Both the position numbers and the translations under genes were made by a program. DNA of 64,000 bases. It comes from Thalassotalea_H sp040779345. GTDB lineage: Bacteria; Pseudomonadota; Gammaproteobacteria; Enterobacterales; Alteromonadaceae. Numbering within the stretch: position 1 is the stretch's first letter; each line of letters opens with the position of its first letter. The notes under the pieces were generated by a model. That model ran no database searches, had not been told where the DNA came from, and saw only the letters and a list, made by a program, of their open reading frames with translations. The stretch is taken from positions 62,001 through 126,000 of the forward strand of contig JBFONU010000009.1 in NCBI GenBank assembly GCA_040779345.1. Direction: 5' to 3'. Below, piece by piece: positions 43,514 to 51,188 of this stretch.

Positions 43514-44242
43514 ATGGGCAGAGCTTACCAAAACCGTAAATTGTCAATGGCAAAAACCGCTGGTGCAAAAACTAAAGTTTATTCTAAATACGGAAAAGCG
43601 ATTTATGTATGTGCAAAAAATAACGGTGTAGACCCTGATGGAAATTTAGCATTACGTGGCTTAATTGATCGAGCTAAAAAAGATCAAGTCCCTACCCATG
43701 TTATTGACAATGCGATTAAAAAAGCTTCTGGTGCTGGTGGTGAAGACTATGCTGAAGCCCGTTATGAAGGTTTTGGTCCCGGTAACTGCATGGTGATAAT
43801 TGATTGCTTAACCGATAATGGTAACCGCACCATTAAAGATGTTCGTCAATGTTTTACTAAAACACATTCAAAAATAGGCTCTACAGGTACGGTTTCTCAT
43901 ATGTTTGACCATCAAGCAGTTTTCGCTTTTAAAGGCGATGATGATGAAGCGGTATTAGAAAATTTAATGATGGCGGATATCGATGTCACTGATGTAGAGC
44001 TGGAAGATGGTATCATCACTGTTCATGCCCCACATACCGAATTTTTCAAAATAAAAACTGAATTTGCTAACAGTATGCCTGAGTATGATTTAGAAGTTGA
44101 AGAAATCACCTGGGTACCGCAAACCTATACAGAAATTTCTGGTGAAGAAGATACGGCTAATTTTGAAAAGTTTATTGCTATGTTAGATGATTGTGATGAC
44201 GTTCAAAATGTTTATCACAACGCCGAATTACCGGAAGAGTAA
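43514..44242 (+). CDS. yeeN: YebC/PmpR family protein, YeeN type
   Basis: A 242-aa member of the YebC (TACO1) family. The start MGRAYQNRKLSMAKTAGAKTKVYSKYGKAIYVCAK and ARYEGFGPGNCMVIIDCLTDN match the YeeN branch rather than YebC proper (which begins MAGHSKW). The family is now linked to translation of poly-proline stretches or to regulation; YeeN itself is not well characterised. It is monocistronic with a strong terminator behind it. Confidence 0.9.
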   Translation: MGRAYQNRKLSMAKTAGAKTKVYSKYGKAIYVCAKNNGVDPDGNLALRGLIDRAKKDQVPTHVIDNAIKKASGAGGEDYAEARYEGFGPGNCMVIIDCLTDNGNRTIKDVRQCFTKTHSKIGSTGTVSHMFDHQAVFAFKGDDDEAVLENLMMADIDVTDVELEDGIITVHAPHTEFFKIKTEFANSMPEYDLEVEEITWVPQTYTEISGEEDTANFEKFIAMLDDCDDVQNVYHNAELPEE

Positions 44243-44261
44243 AACGACTTATTGAGTTAAT

Positions 44262-44288
44262 AAAAAAGCATCTTTAGGATGCTTTTTT
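44262..44288. terminator. Intrinsic terminator after yeeN
   Basis: AAAAAAGCATC pairs with GATGCTTTTTT around a TTTAG loop, 20 bp past the yeeN stop codon. Confidence 0.9.
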
Positions 44289-44453
44289 ATTTCAATTGCG
44301 ATAATGCGTCAGTTTAGTTAGAAACTAAATCAGATATATGTCAACTTTGATGCTTCCCTTTTCACTTTTAACCAAAAAATATTAAAAAAAAACCAGCAAT
44401 TAGCCGTTATTTGCCTCATAGTTTTTTAGTTAGCAGATCTCACTGAGATTACG

Positions 44454-44882
44454 CTAGCTTTTAGTAACAAGGTCAAGATCATCCCTTAGCGCCATTATCA
44501 ATTTGTGAGCACTTTCACCCGACAAATTATACGGTAATAACTGACTGTTTTCTGAAAATTTTAAAACCAGCGTAGATGTTAGTTTTGATTCAGGAAGATA
44601 CGCCATAGACCACTCACTGAAAGCTCTCTCATCGATTTCTTTATAGTTGAGTACCACAATATCACTGTGCCTTTTGTCGCTTGCTATTTTTTGATACAAC
44701 TCATTAACGTTACTGCGAGAACCTTCAATACATTGCAGGAAAAAATTACGACTGAAACATAACATACCGGTGAGGTCTTTACTTTTGTTGTAATGGTTAG
44801 CTTTAGTTAGAATGTTGGCAATATCCTCTGGCTTAAACTTATCAGTTGCAGTACTGGCATAAATCATCCGAGTTAAAAACAT
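44454..44882 (-). CDS. BLUF-domain blue-light photoreceptor
   Basis: A stand-alone FAD-binding light sensor of 142 aa. All residues of the BLUF photocycle are present in AppA spacing: Y8 (MIYAS), N32, Q50 (FFLQCIEGS), W91 and M93 (FSEWSMAY). The C-terminal 40 residues form the capping helices; there is no output domain on the chain, so it must signal by contact. A GGGGGAA ribosome site precedes the ATG. The divergent gene 120 bp away encodes an intact EAL phosphodiesterase, an obvious candidate partner since BLUF and EAL are fused in E. coli BluF and in BlrP1. Confidence 0.93.
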   Translation of the reverse strand: MFLTRMIYASTATDKFKPEDIANILTKANHYNKSKDLTGMLCFSRNFFLQCIEGSRSNVNELYQKIASDKRHSDIVVLNYKEIDERAFSEWSMAYLPESKLTSTLVLKFSENSQLLPYNLSGESAHKLIMALRDDLDLVTKS

Positions 44883-45002
44883 CTTTCTATTCCCCCAAAA
44901 TTATCAAGTATAGTTCAGATTATATATTTGTAGTTAAAAGCAAGGCTAAAATACTAAAATCAAAAATATGTACTAACCTTAATAACTTATAGGGGGGTTT
45001 AG

Positions 45003-45773
45003 ATGACAATAAAAAAAGAAACACACGAAAAAGTTTCATGCAGTAACTGCACAGATAAACGACAAATTGATTTTGACTTTACGATGGCTTTCCAGCCAAT
45101 TATTCATTGTCAAAAGAACACTATTTTTGGCTACGAGGCACTGGTTCGCGGTTTGAATAATGAATCTGCATATTCCGTTATTTCAAAAATAACCGCTGAA
45201 AATCGTTATGCTTTTGACCAATTATGTCGAATAAAGGCTATAGAGTTGGCCGCTAATTTAAAGCTAGAATCAGTGTTGAGTATTAATTTTTTGCCGAATG
45301 CTATTTATAAACCTGAGCGGTGCATTAGAACCACATTAGAAGCAGCTGAGAAGTATTCATTTCCACTTGATAAAATATTGTTTGAATTTACTGAAGTTGA
45401 AAAAGTGGATGATAATAATCACATGAAAAATATAGTCAATTATTATAAGTCAAAAGGGTTTATGACCGCCGTTGATGATTTTGGAGCGGGTTATTCCGGT
45501 TTAGGTTTGCTGGCTGATTTTCAAACCAATGTAATAAAATTTGATATGTCGCTTATTCGTGGCATCGAAAATGACAAGACTAGACAGTGTATCATTACCA
45601 ATTGTTTAAATTTATTAAAAGATCTCAATATCACGTCTTTAGCCGAAGGGGTAGAAACGGTAGAAGAAATGCAATGGTTAAAAAATGCAGGCATTGAACT
45701 TATGCAAGGATATTTATTTGCCAAACCAGGATTTCAATCTCTGCCCACTGTAGATTTTAGTCAAATGATGTAG
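45003..45773 (+). CDS. EAL-domain c-di-GMP phosphodiesterase
   Basis: A 256-aa protein that is almost only an EAL domain. Catalytic motifs are complete: E45-A-L (YEALVRG), N95 (SINFLP), E128/E131 (FEFTEVE), DDFGAGYSG (158-166), K179 (VIKFD), EGVET (215-219) and Q235 (MQGY), so it should hydrolyse c-di-GMP. The first 20 residues carry CSNC (13-16), which might bind metal or report redox. The ribosome site is strong (GGGGGG, five bases). It is divergent from a stand-alone BLUF protein, suggesting light control of c-di-GMP breakdown in two separate chains. Confidence 0.92.
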   Translation: MTIKKETHEKVSCSNCTDKRQIDFDFTMAFQPIIHCQKNTIFGYEALVRGLNNESAYSVISKITAENRYAFDQLCRIKAIELAANLKLESVLSINFLPNAIYKPERCIRTTLEAAEKYSFPLDKILFEFTEVEKVDDNNHMKNIVNYYKSKGFMTAVDDFGAGYSGLGLLADFQTNVIKFDMSLIRGIENDKTRQCIITNCLNLLKDLNITSLAEGVETVEEMQWLKNAGIELMQGYLFAKPGFQSLPTVDFSQMM

Positions 45774-45835
45774 CGCTTAATTCTAATATTTAACTATAGC
45801 GTTACCTCGACTAGCACTAAAATTACTTGGCTGAC

Positions 45836-46633
45836 TTATTTAGCAAGCTTTTTCAGCATCAAGTTTACAGCATCTAAATGCTCAGGATTGTTATGACACA
45901 TCCCCTGAAATACCGCACAAATATCAAGAAAATCAGGTAATTCAGTGCGTTGAGCCATTTTCATTAAACGTTTAGTCAGGCGCAAAGATGCTGTAGGTTT
46001 TGACGCGATTTCTGTCGCTAAATCCATCACTCTAGTCATGAGCGCTTCTGGCTCAGCAATGTCTAGTACTATCCCTATTTCTTTAGCTTCATCTGCCTTG
46101 ATCACACGACCAGTGAACGTTAACTCAGCAGCTTTTTGATAGCCGATTAAACGCTGCATAAACCATGCGCCGCCATCGCCTGGAATAATGCCTAAGTTTA
46201 CAAACGTTTCCCCAAATTTAGCTTTGGTAGAGGCAATGCGAATATCACACATATTGGCGACATCAAACCCCGCACCAATAGCCGGACCATTAACGGCTGC
46301 GATCACGGGAACTTCACATTTATGTAGTGCTAAAGGAATTCGTTGAATACCTTCACGATATTTATTTTCAAGGGTTTGTACATCACCAGCAAAATCACCT
46401 GAGCGATCCGCCATATCTTTAATATTTCCACCTGATGAAAAAGCAGAGCCTGCCCCCGTCATAATTAATACCGCTACAGCTTTATGTTTGTTTAACCAAT
46501 CAATTGTCGTGACAATATCATCTGCAATAGCGGTACTGGTTAAGGCATTTCTAACATCATCTCGATTAAAGGTCAGGGTCGCAATATGATTATCGCAAGT
46601 TAATATACAATCAGTTAATTTAGGAACAGACAT
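45836..46633 (-). CDS. Enoyl-CoA hydratase/isomerase family protein
   Basis: A 265-aa crotonase-fold enzyme acting on CoA thioesters. Oxyanion-hole segments are GSAFSSGGNIKDM (near 60-72) and VNGPAIGAGFD (near 107-117); FGETFVNLGIIPGDGG covers the catalytic Glu region. It is closest in style to PaaG/CaiD-type monofunctional members; the exact substrate is not predictable. ATG 46633 is preferred over a GTG three codons upstream. It lies downstream of mazG on the same strand (42 bp gap). Confidence 0.85.
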   Translation of the reverse strand: MSVPKLTDCILTCDNHIATLTFNRDDVRNALTSTAIADDIVTTIDWLNKHKAVAVLIMTGAGSAFSSGGNIKDMADRSGDFAGDVQTLENKYREGIQRIPLALHKCEVPVIAAVNGPAIGAGFDVANMCDIRIASTKAKFGETFVNLGIIPGDGGAWFMQRLIGYQKAAELTFTGRVIKADEAKEIGIVLDIAEPEALMTRVMDLATEIASKPTASLRLTKRLMKMAQRTELPDFLDICAVFQGMCHNNPEHLDAVNLMLKKLAK

Positions 46634-46675
46634 AAAATACACTCATATTGCTGTGGATCATTCTTGGTTAGCGTA

Positions 46676-47473
46676 TCAATTTTCAACGCGTTTGACGTTT
46701 TGCCAATATTGCTCTAAATCCTCAAGTGTGTGTTGTTCGAACGATTGGCCTGAATGCTCAACCTGTTGTTCAACACCATGAAAACGTTTAGTAAACTTTT
46801 GATTGGCTTGACGTAATAAATGTTCAGGATCTTGCTTAGCATGCCGACAAAGGTTAACCACAGCAAACATTAAATCACCAAGTTCTTCAGCCAACGCTTG
46901 GGGGTCACGATGAAGCTCATCTTTAACCTCAATAACCTCTTCTTCTATTTTGGCAAAGACATCATTAATGTCATGCCAATCAAAACCAACATGCGCACAT
47001 CGTTTTTGAATTTTTGCTGCTTGCGACAACGCTGGCAGATTTTTAGGAATATCGGCTAAAATACTCAAATGATTATCGTTGTTTTTTTGCTGACGTTCTT
47101 TCGCTTTCTCATTTTCCCAATTTGCTTTAATTTCAGCATCGGTTGATAAATTTTCATCAGAAAAAACATGAGGATGACGACGGATCAGCTTTTCACAAAT
47201 AGCTTCAACAACACTATCAAAGTCGAAACGTTTCTGCTCTTGGCCAAGCTGGCTATAAAAAATCACTTGAAACAATAAATCCCCAAGCTCTTTTTCTAAT
47301 TCAGAAAAGTCTTCACGCTCAATAGCGTCAGCAACTTCATAAGCTTCTTCAATTGTGTGTGGCACTATAGTAGAAAATGTTTGCTTTATATCCCACGGAC
47401 AGCCCGTTTCAGGGTCGCGTAACTCAGACATGATCCAGCGAAGTTTTTCAATTGAAGGTTTGTCGTTTAGCAT
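46676..47473 (-). CDS. mazG: Nucleoside triphosphate pyrophosphohydrolase MazG
   Basis: Hydrolyses NTPs and possibly lowers ppGpp effects. From ATG 47473 the product is 265 aa, as in E. coli MazG (263), and opens LNDKPSIEKLRWIMSELRDPETGCPWD. Two MazG helical domains are present: N-terminal EEAYEVADAIEREDFSELEKELGDLLFQ and C-terminal EEEVIEVKDEL...EELGDLMFAVVN, each with the metal-binding ExxE-ExxD pattern. A longer frame starts within relA, but those residues match no homologue. It is directly downstream of relA (35 bp), the same order as in E. coli apart from mazEF, which is absent. Confidence 0.92.
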   Translation of the reverse strand: MLNDKPSIEKLRWIMSELRDPETGCPWDIKQTFSTIVPHTIEEAYEVADAIEREDFSELEKELGDLLFQVIFYSQLGQEQKRFDFDSVVEAICEKLIRRHPHVFSDENLSTDAEIKANWENEKAKERQQKNNDNHLSILADIPKNLPALSQAAKIQKRCAHVGFDWHDINDVFAKIEEEVIEVKDELHRDPQALAEELGDLMFAVVNLCRHAKQDPEHLLRQANQKFTKRFHGVEQQVEHSGQSFEQHTLEDLEQYWQNVKRVEN

Positions 47474-47507
47474 AGCTGTTTTTTCTTCCTCAATACTGAC
47501 AAAATTT

Positions 47508-49703
47508 TTATAAGCGGTTAGCTTCAAATACATCGTCAAGTTGTAAAAACTGACTGATCAAACGAGATAACATTTCATTATTGGCGATTTCAATGGTTAA
47601 TGTCATGCTCACTGTTTGTTTAGCATGATCAGAGCGGCTTTCCATCCCCATAATACTGACTCTTTCATTAGCAATGATGGTTGAAATATCTCTCACTAAG
47701 CCTTGTCTATCAACAGCGACCAGTTTGACTGTGACTTGATAATGTTTACTGTTATCTTCGCCCCACTGTACTTCAACTTCACGCTCAGGTTGTTGCTGTA
47801 ATGCATTTGCCAATTGCTCACAATCTTTGCGATGCACAGAAATACCGCGACCTTGGGTAATAAAGCCCATAATTTCATCACCCGGTACTGGGTGACAACA
47901 TTTCGCCATGTGTGTTAATAAATTTCCGACACCTGACACGGTAATGCCGTTAGCATCAACTGAACTTTTCGGTTGATGATATTGCGGTTTAACCAAGCTC
48001 TGCGGATCAAGATCTACAGGCGGTTTTGTTTTTTCATTTTCCTGTTGCAGGTGATTAACTACTTGCTGCAAACGAGCATGGCCTGAGCCAATAGCCACAT
48101 ACAAATCTTCAACACTTTTAATGTTAAAGCGTTTACTGGTTGTCATAAGATCAACATGCATTAAATCGTGCTTTGTCAGTTCTTGTTCGAGCAACTCTTT
48201 ACCTTGCGCGATATGTTTATCGCGGTCTTGTAATTTAAAGAAATGCTGAACCTTAGCCCGCGCTCTAGGCGCATGGATATAATGAAGATTTGGGTTTAAC
48301 CAATCACGACTTGGGTTTGGCGTTTTACTGGTTAATACTTCAATTTTATCGCCAGTTTTTAAACGATAAGTAAAAGGAACAATACGACCAAAAACTTTGG
48401 CTCCAATACAACAATGCCCAACATTTGAATGAATATAATAAGCAAAATCTAAAGGGGTTGAGCCATTGGGTAAGTCGACAACATCACCGTTTGGCGTAAA
48501 TACATAAATTCTATCTTCAAAAACTTGGCTACGTAGTTCATCAATTAATTCACCACTTTCACTGACGTCTTCTTGCCATTGAAGGATTTTTCTTAACCAA
48601 CTCACTTTTTCATCAAAACCACTGGTTTTTCCGTGCGCTGAGCCTTCTTTATAACGCCAGTGAGCGGCAACACCCAGTTCAGCATCATCATGCATTTGCT
48701 TGGTTCTAATTTGCACTTCAATTGATTTATTCTCAGGCCCTAATACCACCGTATGAATAGATTGATAGCCATTTGCCTTTGGCGTAGCGACATAATCATC
48801 AAACTCAGCAGCTAAATGCTGCCAATTGGTATGTACAATGCCTAAAGCGCCATAACAATCTTGTAATTCTTCAACAACGACTCGCACCGCCCGAACATCA
48901 AATAACTGGTCAAAATCGAGAGATTTCTGCTGCATTTTTTTCCAAATACTAAAGATGTGTTTAGGACGTCCATACACTTCACCTTTAATATTTAAATCAA
49001 CCAATTGCTTTGATAAATTATCGACAAAATCGACCATGTATTGTTCACGTTCTAATCGGGTTTCATCCAGCAATTTTGCTATTTTTTTATACACCTCAGG
49101 ATGGAGATAGCGAAAAGAAATATCTTCTAGTTCCCATTTTAGCTGACCAATACCTAAACGATTCGCTAAAGGCGCATAAATATTTGCGGTTTCTTTAGCT
49201 ACGATAACCCGTGATTCTTCATCAGCATTTTTTACAATTCTCAAGGTACATAAACGTTCGGCTAACTTAATCACTACAGCTCGTACATCCTCTACCATTG
49301 CAAGTAGCATTTTGCGAATATTATCGACTTGATTAACCGACACTTTATTCGATTGGCTTTGTTGTAAGGCTTTAATCGCTTCCATTTGAGCAACACCTTT
49401 ACAAAGTAAAAACACAGGCGTTGAGTAATTTTCCTCAACAAAGCTTAAGTCCAAATAATGATATTCAACCAAAGGGATCAGAAACGCTGCGGCAAGCGAG
49501 TCTTTATCAAGGTTAAGACTCGCTAATATTTCAACCATCTCCAAAGATTTCGTTTCGCATTCTTCATCAATGTCATGCTTAGCTTTATTCTCTAACCATA
49601 TACTCTCAAGTAATTGACATTTATCTTGGCTAATTTCAAGTGACGTTAGCCATTGCTCAAAGTTTGTTTGGGTCATTTGATGAGATTTACGAACCGAAAC
49701 CAT
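47508..49703 (-). CDS. relA: (p)ppGpp synthetase RelA
   Basis: Ribosome-bound synthetase of the stringent response, 731 aa. The N-terminal hydrolase domain is degenerate as in other RelA proteins (no HDxxED). The synthetase domain (about 230-380) has YGRPKHIFSIWKKM, FDVRAVRV and GYQSIH...EVQIRT; TGS (about 405-465) opens RIYVFTPNGDV; the zinc-finger/CC segment has MAKCCHPVPGD, and an ACT domain ends the chain. A start at MVSVRKSH parallels E. coli MVAVRSAH. It follows rlmD by 40 bp; the order rlmD-relA-mazG is conserved in gammaproteobacteria. Confidence 0.95.
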   Translation of the reverse strand: MVSVRKSHQMTQTNFEQWLTSLEISQDKCQLLESIWLENKAKHDIDEECETKSLEMVEILASLNLDKDSLAAAFLIPLVEYHYLDLSFVEENYSTPVFLLCKGVAQMEAIKALQQSQSNKVSVNQVDNIRKMLLAMVEDVRAVVIKLAERLCTLRIVKNADEESRVIVAKETANIYAPLANRLGIGQLKWELEDISFRYLHPEVYKKIAKLLDETRLEREQYMVDFVDNLSKQLVDLNIKGEVYGRPKHIFSIWKKMQQKSLDFDQLFDVRAVRVVVEELQDCYGALGIVHTNWQHLAAEFDDYVATPKANGYQSIHTVVLGPENKSIEVQIRTKQMHDDAELGVAAHWRYKEGSAHGKTSGFDEKVSWLRKILQWQEDVSESGELIDELRSQVFEDRIYVFTPNGDVVDLPNGSTPLDFAYYIHSNVGHCCIGAKVFGRIVPFTYRLKTGDKIEVLTSKTPNPSRDWLNPNLHYIHAPRARAKVQHFFKLQDRDKHIAQGKELLEQELTKHDLMHVDLMTTSKRFNIKSVEDLYVAIGSGHARLQQVVNHLQQENEKTKPPVDLDPQSLVKPQYHQPKSSVDANGITVSGVGNLLTHMAKCCHPVPGDEIMGFITQGRGISVHRKDCEQLANALQQQPEREVEVQWGEDNSKHYQVTVKLVAVDRQGLVRDISTIIANERVSIMGMESRSDHAKQTVSMTLTIEIANNEMLSRLISQFLQLDDVFEANRL

Positions 49704-49743
49704 GCGATATCCTGTTTAACATTGAAAAATAAATTATGAAAAA

Positions 49744-51075
49744 TTAACGAACAAACAATACCATAGTCTCAATATGCTTTGTTTGAGAAAACATGTCGAT
49801 CAGAGAAATTTTTTCAATTTTATAACCATGACGTAATAATAATGCACTGTCTTTAGCGAGCGTTGTAGGATCACAACTGACATACAAAAGTTGATTAATG
49901 TTAACTTTTACTAATTGCTCAATCGCTTGATAGGCACCGGCACGAGCTGGGTCTAACAATACTTTCGTGTACGACTCAGTTGCCCATTCATGAGCGTGCC
50001 AATCACTATTTAAATCGGCTTGATAAAAACGGCAATTATGAATGTTATTGTCGATTGCATTTGCCCTTGCTTTCACCACCATGTTATCGACACCTTCAAC
50101 ACCCACGACACTTTCAACTCTCGTTGCGATAGGTAAACTAAAATTGCCTAAACCACAAAATAAATCGAGCACTTTATCGTCTTCAGTCAATGCTAACCAA
50201 TCGATGGCTCGTGCAACCATTTTTGCATTTATAGCAGGGTTTACTTGAATAAAGTCATCAGCTGAAAACTGTAACTTAATTTTCTCATCGATTAGATAAT
50301 AAAGCGGTTCACAAGAGGTGACGGGTGATATTGCTTTGCCGTTGTCGATCATTATTTGACAGTGCTGTTGCTGGGAAAATTCAAGCCAGAACGTTTTATC
50401 TTGTGCAGATAATGCCACTAATTGTCTGACAATTAATGTCGTGACATTCGTAACAACCACTTCAATATGGCCAATCGGATTTTTTCCCGAAAGTTTGGCT
50501 AACAAAACATTTAGCGGTTGAAACAAATTATCCAGTGGTTTTATTAACACAGGGCATTGTTTTACTGCCACTAATTGATTACTCGAGCGTTGCCGAAAAC
50601 CGATAGTGGCTTGCCCCTTTTTGTTATATTGCACACCAATACGTGCTTTACGACGATAATGCAAAGGTTCATCAAAAATAGCGGGTTGCCAAGGTAAGTT
50701 ATTCTCTTCATTATTTTCAACAATTGAATGGCGTGCAAATAACTCGGCTACTTTTTGTTGTTTAAAGGCTCGTTGTTCATGAAAATCTAAATGCTGTAAG
50801 TCGCAACCACCACAAGTTAAAAAATGCTGGCAAGGTGCAGGTACACGATTATCGCTTGCAGATTTAACCTCAATGAGTTTGCCTCGGTAATACTTACTCT
50901 TTTGTTCAGTGATTTTAACAATCACAGTTTCGTTGGGTAAGGCCCCATCAACAAATAGACTTTTTTGCTGATGCGAAGCGACCCCACTTCCATTAAAGTC
51001 TAAACGAGTGACTTTTAAGGTACATTGCTGACCTAGTTTTTGAGTTTTAGGCGTTGCCTTATAAAAATTTACCAC
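49744..51075 (-). CDS. rlmD: 23S rRNA (uracil-1939-C5)-methyltransferase RlmD
   Basis: SAM-dependent methyltransferase of 443 aa. An N-terminal TRAM domain (about 12-70) is followed by iron-sulfur cysteines (CQHFLTCGGCDLQH, plus a later Cys in KQCPV), a Rossmann core with VLDLFCGLGNFSLP, LLDPARAG and the catalytic Cys in YVSCDPTTLAKD. The start codon is GTG at 51075 (reads MVNFYKATPKTQ) with AGG about eleven bases upstream. It is divergent from barA, as in E. coli and Shewanella. Confidence 0.93.
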   Translation of the reverse strand: MVNFYKATPKTQKLGQQCTLKVTRLDFNGSGVASHQQKSLFVDGALPNETVIVKITEQKSKYYRGKLIEVKSASDNRVPAPCQHFLTCGGCDLQHLDFHEQRAFKQQKVAELFARHSIVENNEENNLPWQPAIFDEPLHYRRKARIGVQYNKKGQATIGFRQRSSNQLVAVKQCPVLIKPLDNLFQPLNVLLAKLSGKNPIGHIEVVVTNVTTLIVRQLVALSAQDKTFWLEFSQQQHCQIMIDNGKAISPVTSCEPLYYLIDEKIKLQFSADDFIQVNPAINAKMVARAIDWLALTEDDKVLDLFCGLGNFSLPIATRVESVVGVEGVDNMVVKARANAIDNNIHNCRFYQADLNSDWHAHEWATESYTKVLLDPARAGAYQAIEQLVKVNINQLLYVSCDPTTLAKDSALLLRHGYKIEKISLIDMFSQTKHIETMVLFVR

Positions 51076-51188
51076 AAATATGAAGACCTAATGTTAAGCG
51101 CTATAAATTTGCTTACTGATGTGCCATGATACCGAGTATTATACTAAAATTTTATCGCTAAATCTTGGCCTATAGAGCTCAATAATAA

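Noticed and set aside
47474..47539. Longer start of mazG overlapping relA
   Set aside because: The added 22 residues match no MazG; ATG 47473 gives the family length and N terminus.
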